From NCBI GenBank assembly GCA_034370585.1, contig CP139771.1:20346501-20410500 (forward strand): a stretch of DNA of 64,000 nt, in the 5' to 3' direction. The position numbers were made by a program, and so were the translations under genes. This document shows, one piece after another, positions 32,963 to 43,310 of this stretch. Source of the DNA: Fragaria x ananassa (Eukaryota > Streptophyta > Magnoliopsida > Rosales > Rosaceae). Below the pieces are notes generated by a model. It worked only from the letters and a program-made list of their open reading frames with translations, searched no databases and was not told the origin of the DNA. Position 1 is the first letter of the stretch. Each line of letters begins with the position of its first letter.

Positions 32963-35108
32963 TGAGATCATTCTGGCCAATGTCGAATGTGCATAAAGCT
33001 TTGGAGAAGTACGTACTCCTCCTTGGGCATTAAACTTGCAAATATTCCCCCTACAAAAGTAAAAGCCGGTCACCTTTCCTAGTGAAAGTAGGATTCATCT
33101 CAGTGATGTGACCGGTGTTAAGGGTATAAGTATAATTACACACCATGTGGTGCCCTAGTACTTGGTATATATAGCTACTGTTCTTATTTTCGTACATGTA
33201 TCTATTGGTATGAACTTTGGTTGGCATCCCTATACCAAAACTAGAATACGTGCTAAGTGGTTAAGGCTATTACTTATGGCATCTTTGATAATAGCTCACA
33301 TGCTTCTGTGTCATTATTAATTGAGAAATTGTTTCATGATCATATCGAGCTAATGTATTGCAGAAGATGTGAATCCTAAGTCTTTAGAATTTTCATGTTG
33401 ATTATACGATTAGTTGATCTTTAGTTGAAAGGAAAGAAACCTATTTTGATTAGGTTCTATGATCTTAATTTGAATTATCATATCGTATTAGTCATGCAAT
33501 AAGATCTTATGCCATTGATCTTAATTGTGATATGCATACATGTGTTCTTAATATAACTCTTCCTTATGCTTGATTGTTAGATGTTATTATAATTGAAATG
33601 AGTTATTTGCAGGTGATTTTTCCGTGTGGGAGTAATTGAGTCCTAACTTGGTTAGGATCTCAATATGTGATATATGGTTGTGGAATCAAATAAAGGAAAG
33701 AAGATCTATTTTGAATAGGTCTCCTATGCTAGCAGTGTGAAGGAAAGAAAGAAATCATATTTCATAAAGGATATTCTTTTATGGTGTAAATAGATAAATA
33801 TCTTTTTATTATTACAAGGTCTTTAACTCTGATGTAAATTCCTTCTAGAGACATGGATTAGGGTTGCTAGCGTGAGGTTCTTGTTGCTGTATAAAAGAGA
33901 CGTATGACAGATGAAAGAGTCGATCTTTGCACGCTTGGCGTTTGAGAGAAAATTATTTTATTCTGCTGCTCATCTAAATATACAAGTTCAATTGTTCCTT
34001 GTTGAGTTGGACTTGTTGTGTGTGTAATTGTGACTCTCTTGTGTGTCGAGAGAAGATCATTGAAGAAAGGAGAAGAAGACGTTCTGCCTAGACATAAGAG
34101 TTTATAATAGTAAAGGGTTTACAAAGAAGTTGTAAAACTCTTCACAAATTCATCTAGTTGAGTTTGTTTTCTGAGCTTGTGCTATGCTGTGGTTTTTTCC
34201 TCTATTTTGAGGTTTTTACACAGCGTCAAAAATCTAATGTTCTTCTTATTTTGTCTGTCAGTTCATCGAGGATTGAAACGTCTAGGGTTTTCTGTCTGTT
34301 TCAATCTATGCTTCACGTTTCAGTACCTTTAGTATCAGTCTTACTACAACAATACAAGTCATTTTTCTCTCTTTATTTTCTTGCTTTCTCCAAACTTTCA
34401 ACCGGTAATATATTCTTCACAACTACTTTACCTCGCTGCCTCATGAGTTGTGATCTGGACTTTAGTTGCAGTAACTGCATATATTGAATATCAAGATAGA
34501 AAGGACTATATCCACCGGCTGACGGCATAAAATTATCTGGGAGTCTGATAGTGGAAGCAGCAGTGGCGAAATTTGCACCGTGCGAGAAATTTATGCCGAC
34601 AGAATCCAGATATGCGCTTAGATAAGAGTGACCAAGACTCTTTGCTGAACCACATGATATATAGCCTCATCAATACAGTACATAAGTGTAAAATCATCAA
34701 GAAATGAGTGTGTAGAAACCATCTCAGGCCTACCACTTTGTGTAAGAAGGTTTGATAATTCAAACTCAGAGAAAAAGCACTATTTCCTTGTACAATCATT
34801 TATGTTTGAATAGCATGTTGCCTTTGCATATGATACAACTTAGCTATTTACATGTTAATATGTATTGCAGATAAGAAAAACATACCGAGGAAATCGATAA
34901 TGAGTCTTCCATCAGAGAATCTTCCGGATGGCATACGAAATAAGTCTCTCTATAAGGTGTAGTTAGTGGTAGAAGAGATGCAGCAGACAGTCCACCAGTA
35001 TCTGAATTCGAGTCTCCGAAGTTGAAGATGGCTGGAAACTCGCAGTCTTTCAGAGCCAAGGCAGGGATCGCAGAACAGAGAAATGATGACGTTACAAGAG
35101 TACTCCAT
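32963..35108 (-). pseudogene. GDSL esterase/lipase copy 4, pseudogene (exons 1-3 only)
   Basis: Exon 1 remains at 34886-35108 (ATG 35106-35108). A deletion in the signal-peptide region and a 1-base loss after ETYF put it out of frame. Exon 2 (about 34432-34654) is open and reads AKSLGHSYLSAYLDS to LMRQRG. Exon 3 is a stub (about 32963-33055) with a 4-base duplication (GTAC) after MPKEEY. Exons 4 and 5 are missing, lost where the At4g08330-like duplicate is joined. Intron 2 holds a solo LTR. The nucleophile motif FGDSNSDTGG survives but no product is possible. Confidence 0.9.
33115..34400. mobile_element. Solo LTR in intron 2 of GDSL pseudogene copy 4
   Basis: 1,286 bp, begins TGTTAAGGG and ends ACTTTCA, flanked by a perfect 5-bp duplication ACCGG (33110-33114, 34401-34405). 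The paralogous introns show the empty site. It has a TATAAAAG near 33890 and no coding region, so it is a solo LTR left by LTR-LTR recombination. Orientation is probably plus from that TATA box. Confidence 0.85.
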
Positions 35109-35161
35109 GGTGGAGAAATACCAAAGGATGCCGATGGCGATGAGAACTAATCAAGCTGCAT
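35109..35161 (-). promoter_or_regulatory. Promoter remnant of GDSL pseudogene copy 4
   Basis: Similar to the leader of the other GDSL copies; runs straight into unit A (GCTGCATGTGTTTGTAG), showing the original unit junction. Confidence 0.5.
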
Positions 35162-35503
35162 GTGTTTGTAGAACAGTGTTCATTTGGTCAAACCTTCGCC
35201 GACCACGTGTGGACGACTATCACCGGACTACTGCAGCCACAGAACATTAGTCAATGTCTCATCCTACTTCGATAATTTCAATTTTCAGGCTCAAACTTAT
35301 GGCTTCCATTACTTACCTCTCAGTTTACAGTGAACTCTCTCTTCAGAGATTGTGAATTAATTTTCAAGTTTTTTCGGCCTTTTTCCACCAAATGGATCCC
35401 TCTGAGGCTCTGATTACCAAAATCAGGCACTCTCAATCTAGAGCAGAAAGTAAACATATAATTTACTGGCATTGGGCTGCTAAGACATAAGCCTGAATTT
35501 TAG
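35162..35503. repeat. Unit A, instance 2 (proximal part)
   Basis: Matches 26650-27061, ending in GAATTTTAG at 35495-35503 where a large insertion begins; unit A resumes at 40628. Confidence 0.88.
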
Positions 35504-35872
35504 GGAAAATTTTACAATACTGGTAGGTATGCCATACGTATTGCATGTGACTTTTATGAATATTTGTAACTGTTGGATCGTTAATATGTCTAATGGCTGT
35601 AAATATTCTAAAATGAATACTTGTTTACCTGGTCACTTTCAACTTAATAAAAAAAAAAAAAAGGGTTCGCAAGTATAAAGAAGAAGACGACGACAGATAG
35701 AAAAAGGCATTCCAGTTTGCATGGAGAGACGAGAGAGAGAGAGAAACCATTTTGTTTATCAAGTTTCAATCGAACAGAGCATGTAAAACCCAAATCTTGA
35801 TGTTACAACGCTATCAATCTTGTGTTTCTCATTGGTTTCGATTGAATCAAGGGAATCGAAGTTGGGTTCGGT

Positions 35873-36811
35873 AATGTGTTGTCGAGATGGTAAATTTTCA
35901 GATTTGAACCAAATAGGCTATTTGTCCTCATTCACGTAATATGGTTCTCGGTTTTGTAATTAGGTGGTGCTTTTTGTATTTAGAAAATAATTACATCTTT
36001 TACAACGTTTTTACAAAAACAATGACATTTGGTTAAAACTTTTGTAATAAACGTCTATATGTTGTAATTATGAGGTCTTGATCAAATTTACATATTTATA
36101 ACCCATTTTACAAAATTAATGACCAATGTGTTGTCGAGATGATAAATTTTCAAATTTGGACAAAATAGACCATTTGTTCTCATTCACGTATAATATGGTT
36201 ATTGATTTTGTAATTGGGTGGTGTTTTTTGTATCTAGAAAATAATCACATCTTTTACAACGTTTTTACGAAAACAAGGACATTTGGTTAAAACTTTTGTA
36301 ATAAATGCCCATATGTTGTAATTATGAGGTATATATTGACCAAATTTACAAATTTGTAACCCATTTTACTAAATTAATGACGACTGTGTTGTCGAGATGA
36401 TAAATTTTCAGATTTAGACCAAATAGACCATTTGTTCTCATTCACGTAATATGGTTCTCGATTTTGTAATTGGGTGGTGTTTTTTATATCTAGAAAATAA
36501 TTACATCTTTTACAATGTTTTTACAAAAACAATGACATTTGGTTAAAACTTTTGTAATATATGTCCATATGTTGTAATTACGAGGTCTTGACCAAATTTA
36601 CAGATTTATGACCCATTTTACAAAACTGAAGACGAATGTGTTGTCGAGATGGTAAATTTACAAATTATATCCAAATAGACCATTCGTTCTCATTCATGTA
36701 ATATGGTTCTCGGTTTTGTAATTGAGTGGTGACTTTTGTATTGAGAATATATTTACATCTTTTACTACGTTTTTACAAACATAAAGACATTTGTTTGAAA
36801 TGTTTGTAATA
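35873..36811 (+). repeat. Four tandem ~253-bp repeats
   Basis: Units start at GTGTTGTCGAGAT (about 35876, 36127, 36386, 36638). Each contains ATTCACGTA(A/T)AT, TTTTACAACGTTTTTAC-like and GTCCATATGTTGTAATTA-like strings. The fourth is cut by the CACTA insertion and continues at 40465. Confidence 0.88.
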
Positions 36812-37072
36812 AATTACTACCAGAAAATGGGACTTGGGCGACGAAACAAAAAAAACCGGGCGACAATTTTTTTCGTCGCCTAAGAGAAAACTTGGCCGAC
36901 GAAAAAAAAAATCGTCGCCCAAGGAAAAAAAATCGTCGCCTAATATAGAAACTAGGGCCACGACACAATATTTCGTCGCCTAAGATATTTATATCGTCGC
37001 CTAAGTTTTTTAATCCTTAGGCGACGAAACTCAAATATATCGTCGCCTAAGTATTTTATTTTTTTATTTTTA

Positions 37073-37600
37073 CTTGGCCGACGAATTACCCTGATTTCGT
37101 CGGCCAAGAGTAATCCGAATAATTAAAATAAAATAAAACATATTTAAATTTCATTGTACACGATTTTTTATTTTTACTCTTGGGCGACGAATTTAGCAAA
37201 TATCGTCGCCCAAGTATTATCTTGGCCGACGAAATTCTTTTATTTCGTCGGCCAAGAGTAATCCGAATAATTAAAATAAAATAAAACACATTTAAATTTC
37301 ATTGTACAGGATTTTTTTTTACTCTTGGGCGACGAATTTAACAAATATTGTCGCCCAAGTATTATCTTGGCCGACGAATTAACCTACTTTCGTCGGCCAA
37401 GAGTAATCCGAAAAATTAAAATAAAATAAAACACATTTAAATTTCATTGTACAGGATTTTTTATTTTTACTCTTGGGTGACGAATTTAACAAATATCGTC
37501 GCCCAAGTATTATATTGGCCGACGAATTTTCCTAATTTCGTCGGCCAAGATAATCCGAATAATTAAAATAAATAAAGCACATTTAAATTGTAAGGTAATG
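37073..37600 (+). repeat. CACTA internal ~150-bp tandem subrepeats
   Basis: Four or so units, each with a GGCCGACGAA...TTCGTCGGCC palindrome, an AT-rich spacer (AATAATTAAAATAAA) and a GGGCGACGAATTT...ATCGTCGCCC palindrome. They can form hairpins. Confidence 0.8.
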
Positions 37601-37610
37601 TTTTTTATTT

Positions 37611-38360
37611 TTATAGCCCCGTAAGAGTCTCGTCGATTGGAAACTATTCTCAGTTGAAGGTCCGGCCAGATTACGTGATTTGGAGAGTCGAATAGCCGTT
37701 TCCGTCCGTTTAGGGGTTTGACCGCGCCGATTGACCGGACGGATCGAGCCCTTATCTTTAACAGATGGAGCTGAATTTTTGCCCACCTACGTAATTCGTT
37801 ATGCTGGTCATATCTGACGGTCGGTTTTCAGTTCCTCTTCTCCAATCACCAAACTCACGTTATATGTACTAATGTTGTATAACTTTTTTATATAAGTGTT
37901 GAGTTTAAGTTTCGTTTTGAAGACAACGTATACGTAGATGCCTCAAACGCAAAAAAGTCGTGAAATAAGATATGACCGGAACGGTGAAATACGTCAACCC
38001 GTGAAAAATGAAGATATTTTGGTAAAATTTCGGTGCCGGTTGTTCCGGTCAACGAATTTCTCTTATTTCTACCTAGTGGTAGCCCTATCCCGGGTATTTA
38101 TTTTTTACCAAATTTTTATAGCCCCGTAAGAGTCTCGTCGATTGGAAACTATTCTCAGTTGAAGGTCCGGCCAGATTACGTGATTTGGAGGGTCGAATAG
38201 CTGTTTCCGTCCGTTTAGGGGTTTGACCGCGCCGATTGACTGGACGGATCGAGCCCTTGTCGTTGTCCGATGGAGCTGAATTTTTTCCCACCCACGTAAT
38301 TTGTTATGCTGGTCATATCTGACGGTCGGTTTTCAGTTCCTCTTCTCCGATCACCAAAAT
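37611..38360 (+). repeat. CACTA internal ~240-bp direct repeat pair
   Basis: 37613-37852 and 38118-38357 are nearly identical (starting ATAGCCCCGTAAGAGTC), separated by about 265 bp of unrelated sequence. Confidence 0.85.
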
Positions 38361-38565
38361 CACGATATTCTGAATTTTATGATAGAACTCTTGGCCGACG
38401 ATTTTCTTCATCTTGGGCGACGAGATTTATAGTGAAGAATTTCGTCGCCCAAGTAGAGTATCTTAGGCGACGACTTCAAAAATCGTCGCCCAAGATTATC
38501 TTGGCCGACGATTTTCAAAAAACAGGGCGACGATTTTTCAAGAATCGTCGCCCAAGAACTCCAAT

Positions 38566-38714
38566 ATAAAAGGCAAAAATTCGGAACCCTAACCATTCGC
38601 GCTACCGCTCACAAATCCAACCCCTCTCTCTCTCTCCGAAAATCCACCGAAGCCCTCTCTCTCTCCCTCTCTCCGACCCCGACCCCGCAACCCGACGCCG
38701 TCCCCGACCTCGAA

Positions 38715-38746
<32 letters not shown>

Positions 38747-39818
38747 ACAATTTAAGGTATAACCCTAAAACCCTAAATTGGTTATTTCATGAAAATTTTA
38801 ATTGTTGTTGTTGTTTGAAATTGTTGAAATTGTTTGAAATTGTTGAAATTGTTTGAAATTGTGAAATTGTTTGAAATTGTGAAATTGTTTGAAATTATTT
38901 GAATTGTGAAATTGTTTGAAATTTGGGAGAAGTACAAAATTATTGTTGTGTTGTGAAATTGTTGGTGAAATTATTGTTGTTGTTGTTGTAATTTATGAAA
39001 TTAATGGTAAATTAGGGTAAATTTGTGTAAATTATGGTAGGATTTTAGGGTAATTTATGGTAAATTGTGATGTAAATGATAATTGTAAAATATTAGGGTT
39101 TAGGATTTGTGGAAATAATTTGTAAATATATTGTAAATGATTAAATAATTTTTGATTAAATAATTAAATAATATAAATTATAATTGTAAATATATTGTGG
39201 AAATTTTGTAAAAAATAATGGATTATTTTTGAGTAAGGATGTAAATATTCGTAAATTAATTTTTGTGATGTAATAATTCTGAATTAATGTAAATAATTTG
39301 TTATGTGAATTAAAAAAATAATAAATCCTATAATAATTATTACTTTTTATTTGTGCTATTATTGTTGATAAATTTTTCGAAATTTATGGTTATTTTTTGT
39401 TAAATTAATTATAAGACGGTAAAATATTTTTAATAAATATATGGTTATTTTAAACAGGATGGGCATGAGGAGAACTTCTGGATAACGTCCGGGTGCGAGG
39501 AGCGAATATTCCTCAGACGGTACCTCAAACAACCCGCCGCAATCACCGTCGGTCGGGTTTCCGTGGCAGATGACGGCCCGACATGCGGCGCTTAGGGGTG
39601 GCGCGAGCGGCTCGCGTTCTGCTAGGCAGCCGGGCCCCTCGTCATCCAGATACTTCCACGGTCGCGATCTATCACCGCTCCCACACAGTCGTCCCCGACC
39701 GACGGTGATGGCGGGTCATCCGGGGTCCCTACGGTGTCGTCCGACCTCTTCCTTCCTCCGACGATATATGCCGTTAAACCTGAATTTTTGTAATTTATTA
39801 CATCCTGAATTTATGTAA
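38566..39818 (+). pseudogene. Relic transcription unit inside the CACTA element
   Basis: A TATAAAAGG at 38566, a CT-rich leader, a GACCCC repeat (about 38720-38745), a GT donor near 38756 and a long AT-rich intron precede an acceptor at about 39458 followed by a GC-rich exon starting MGMRRTSG and then a stop. A second in-frame piece (39570-39818) has SGSRSARQPGPSSSRY. It looks like the first exons of a CACTA-encoded gene, now broken. I cannot match it to a specific transposase domain. Confidence 0.45.
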
Positions 39819-40746
39819 TAAATTATTTATAAATTTATAAATTTCTGTTATTTTTAATTAAATTTTAGTATTACAAAAATTTAAAGAAATGTCAAAAAAA
39901 AAATTTCAGCAAAAATTAAAAAAACATTATTTATATATTTAAAAAAATTATTTAAATATTTTTTAAAAAAATTTAAATATATCTTAGGCGACGAAATTGC
40001 TAAATCGTCGGGCAAGGACTTATCATATAAGACGATGAAAAAAAAGTATCGTCGCCTAAGAATTACTCTTAGGCGACGACGGAATGAATTTTCGTCGCCC
40101 AAGTTCTTGGCCGACGCACTTCTGGCGACGACGTCTTGGCCGACGAAAAAAATTTCGTCGCCCCAGGTTATAACATCTTAAGCGACGAAAAAATTTTCGT
40201 CGGCCAAGGTGTTAAATCTTGGGCGACGAATATTTTTGGGCGACGAGAAGTAGATTTTAGGCGACGAAATTCGTATCGTCGCCTAAGAATTACTCTTAGG
40301 CGACGACGGAATGAATTTTCGTCGCCCAAGTTCTTGGCCGACGCACTTCTGGCGACGACGTCTTGGCCGACGACGTGTCGTCACCTAAGTACTTAGGCGA
40401 TGAAATTTTTTAACAGGGCGACGAGTTTTTTTCGTCGCCCAAGTTAAAATTTCTGGTAGTGAATGTTCATATGTTGTAAAATAAAAATAAAAATAATGTC
40501 ACGTGTCATATTCTAAATGGGTAACCTGATGACCAGTTCTTCAGGTTACCATAATTTTAATTGTTAATTATTAAATAAAAAAGAAAAAAGAAATGATGTA
40601 TTATTGGTAGATACACTAGCTTGTCTAGAATTTTAGACATGAAACTACAACTCCGATATTGGAGCTAATCAACTTGGATGTTATTGTGAGAGATAATTTA
40701 TTTTCTTTGATTCAAACGTAATCTATTATTTCACCAATTCTTTAGA

Positions 40747-43069
40747 TCAACTCCTGTGACATGCTTGTTTCAAGGGCAGGGATGGATCTGAATATGCTCC
40801 AGTTGAGATTTTATTAAAAACAAATTTCGCAGCTGCCTCGGTGTAGTGAATCCCATCCCAGACCACTCTAGTTGAGGGGTTTTTGCAAGAACCAACAAAG
40901 ATTTGGCTTCCATTGAGTGACATTGTTGTTCCACATCGTGCACTACTGTCATAGTTGTACTTGCCACCATAGCCACAACAAGCAACAAGTGGGAGCTCAA
41001 ATCCTGCCAAAAATTGCCAGCAATAGATTATTTCTAGTGAAAACCTGAATAAATAATATCGATTTCTTTCTGTTTTGTTAAATATGTTTGATTAACATTG
41101 GATCTCAAAAGTAGGCAGTTCAGACTTTGTAATGATATGTGATCACTCAAAAGCGAGGTTAGCTCACTTCCTACTCAGATTCTCAGAAGCTAACTCTATA
41201 TCTCTACAGCCGCTAATAGTAGTACGTTTTAGATGATAAACACAACAATAAGATGTAAAAGGATTCATCAGGGGATTTGAATCCGTGAAAGTTAAAATGC
41301 TGTGAAGAATTTAATGCTTAAATATCAACTTACCATACTTTTGGGGTTCCTTAAAAAGAGAGTATTTGACAGAATACACATCTACATAAGTGAATGCAGC
41401 CAAAGGAAGATCCTTCCTGAGTTGAACTACGGCCTGCTTCAGCTTGTGGTTAAAATGTTGAGCTACTTCATTGCATGCCTTTGCACAACCAGCCTCATCT
41501 TTCTGAGCTGATGGGAATATTACCAAAATGTAAGGAAGACAGCCAATTGGCCCCGTATTGTGGATCCAAAATGATCTTGCTCCCAAGTCATATATTTTCT
41601 ACATCCTCACAAATACACAATCATCAACAATCATACAACATATGAATCGAAGCAACTGCAATTGTTGCTTGTGTTTTAAGAAACTTAAACCAAACACATG
41701 GCCTTCAGCAAAAGAAATCTAATTGTGGGGTAAATTAACAAGCTTTTCTTAGAGTGGTTGATAATACTAATCATTACCTTAATATTAGTTGAGAAACCAG
41801 TGATTATATCAGGAACAGATGCATTTAGTTCCTGTACAGTCATGTTTCTGAAGATTCCCTCATCCCCAAGATCATTCTGACCAATGTCGAATGTGTATAA
41901 AGCTTTGGAGAAGTACTCCTCCATGGGCATTAAACTTGCAAATATTCCCCCTACAAGTACGAAAGTGAAAGAGCAGGTCACCTTCCTATTAAAAGTACGT
42001 AGGAGTCATCTTAAATGAAGTGACCAAGATATTGACATTCTTGAGTACTTTTACCTCGCTGCCTTATGAGTTGTGATCTGGATTTCAGTTGCAGGAACTG
42101 CAAGTATTGAATGTCAAGATAGAAGGGACTAGATCCAGCTCGTGGTAAAATGAGATGTGGGAGTCTGATAGTGGAAGCAGCAGTGGCGAAATTTGCCCCA
42201 TACGAGAAATTTGTCCCAAGAGAATCCAGATATGCGCTTAGATAAGGGTGACCAAGACTCTTTGCTTAACCACAAGACAGTTTGCTTGTCAGTATCATCA
42301 ATACAGAACATAATACATCTGGTTATCTAAACAATGCCTAATACAATCTCTTTGATAAAATTGATAAAATACAAACTCTTACCAATAATTAAGTCACATG
42401 GAGAAGAATAAACTTCTGCAAATCCCACCTTAATCTATTCTATAAACTATTTATTCTAATGTGAGCACTAATTCTTTCCAATTGCCCATATTATGGGAAG
42501 AGCCTTTTTGTGCAAGGAGTGGTGGATAAACTCTTCAACCATATCCACTGATATATCCCACCTACACTTTCTCTCCTCATTATGTTTACACATAAAGTGC
42601 GGTGCAGAATCATCAAGAAATGAGTGTGTAGAAACCATCTCAGGCCTACAACTTTGTATACAAAGTTTGATAATTCAACCTTGAGAAAAAGATCTATAGC
42701 CTTCTACAATCATATATGTTTAAATTGTCGACCAGAAAGAACTCTCTCTAAATCTTTGCATATGATATAACCTATACATGTTGATTTAAATGAAGGTAAG
42801 AGAAACACACCCAGGAAGTCGATTATGAGTCTTCCATCAGAGAATCTTCCGGCTGACATATGGAAATAGGTCTCTCCATAAGGTGCGGGTAATGGTGGAA
42901 AGGCTGCAACCAGTCCACCAGTATCTGAATTCGAGTCTCCGAAGTTGAAGATGGCTGGAAACTCGCAGTCTTTCAAAGCCAATGTAGTGGTCACAGTACT
43001 ACCGGTAGTAAGCAATATAAGCATATAGGAGCAAAACAGAGAAATAACTACTCCAGTAGAGTGCACCAT
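40747..43069 (-). CDS. GDSL esterase/lipase, copy 5 (intact, five exons)
   Basis: Exons 42811-43069, 42055-42264, 41778-41950, 41334-41598, 40747-41003; 387 residues with consistent phases. The catalytic blocks FGDSNSDTGG, GANFATAAS, DIGQNDLGDEG and WDGIHYTEA are all present. Differences from copies 3 and 6: a one-residue in-frame deletion in exon 2, where the 3' part reads LPRAGSSP; SSARCG replacing SSAGCG in exon 5; LVIFPSAQ and AKACNEV in exon 4. The intron 1 acceptor is TAAG where the others have TCAG, still AG but with a weaker pyrimidine tract. Its promoter runs into a solo LTR on the upstream side. Predicted secreted hydrolase; substrate unknown. Confidence 0.9.
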
Positions 43070-43125
43070 GGTCGAGATTGGAGAAAGACCAAAAGATGCA
43101 GATTAGAACTAAGCTGTGTTTGTTG

Positions 43126-43132
43126 TATATAG
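43126..43132 (-). promoter_or_regulatory. Candidate TATA box of GDSL copy 5
   Basis: CACTATATACAAC on the reverse strand, about 60 bases upstream of the ATG, as in copies 3 and 6. Confidence 0.5.
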
Positions 43133-43310
43133 TGTAATGAAAGGTGCAATTTCCTTCAATTGTACTTCTCGGAGGCATTTTCTTGTGTCAACGCCGTATT
43201 GTTTAAGGCGTTGGCTGAAACGCATAAGGCAACAAGATGACCAAGAACCTCTGAACAGACATGCCGATGGCGATGGCGATGAGAACTAATTAAGCTGCAT
43301 GTGTGTTGGT

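Larger units (their letters stand above)
36815..40461. mobile_element. CACTA-type transposon (non-autonomous)
   Basis: 3,647 bp. Ends: left TACTACCAGAAA (first base C-to-T) and right TTTCTGGTAGTG, i.e. CACTACCAGAAA inverted repeats, with a 3-bp target duplication AAT (36812-36814, 40462-40464). The pre-insertion sequence can be read from the 253-bp repeat units. Both subterminal regions are packed with short repeats of the type TTGGGCGACGAAA, TAGGCGACGA and TTGGCCGACGA in both orientations, as expected for CACTA transposase-binding arrays. No intact TPase is present, only a promoter, leader, intron and relic exon in the centre. Confidence 0.88.
35504..40627. mobile_element. Insertion with 9-bp target duplication, carrying 253-bp repeats and a nested CACTA element
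   Basis: Unit A is interrupted exactly between two copies of GAATTTTAG (35495-35503 and 40628-40636), a 9-bp duplication typical of Mutator-like elements. Without the CACTA element it is about 1.47 kb: a 360-bp lead-in, four tandem repeats of about 253 bp, and a 160-bp right end. I see no convincing terminal inverted repeat, so it may be a non-TIR Mutator-like element. No transposase. Confidence 0.65.

Noticed and set aside
37073..37600. CRISPR-like regular palindromic repeats
   Set aside because: This is eukaryotic DNA; units are about 150 bp within a CACTA element, and the spacers are themselves repeated.
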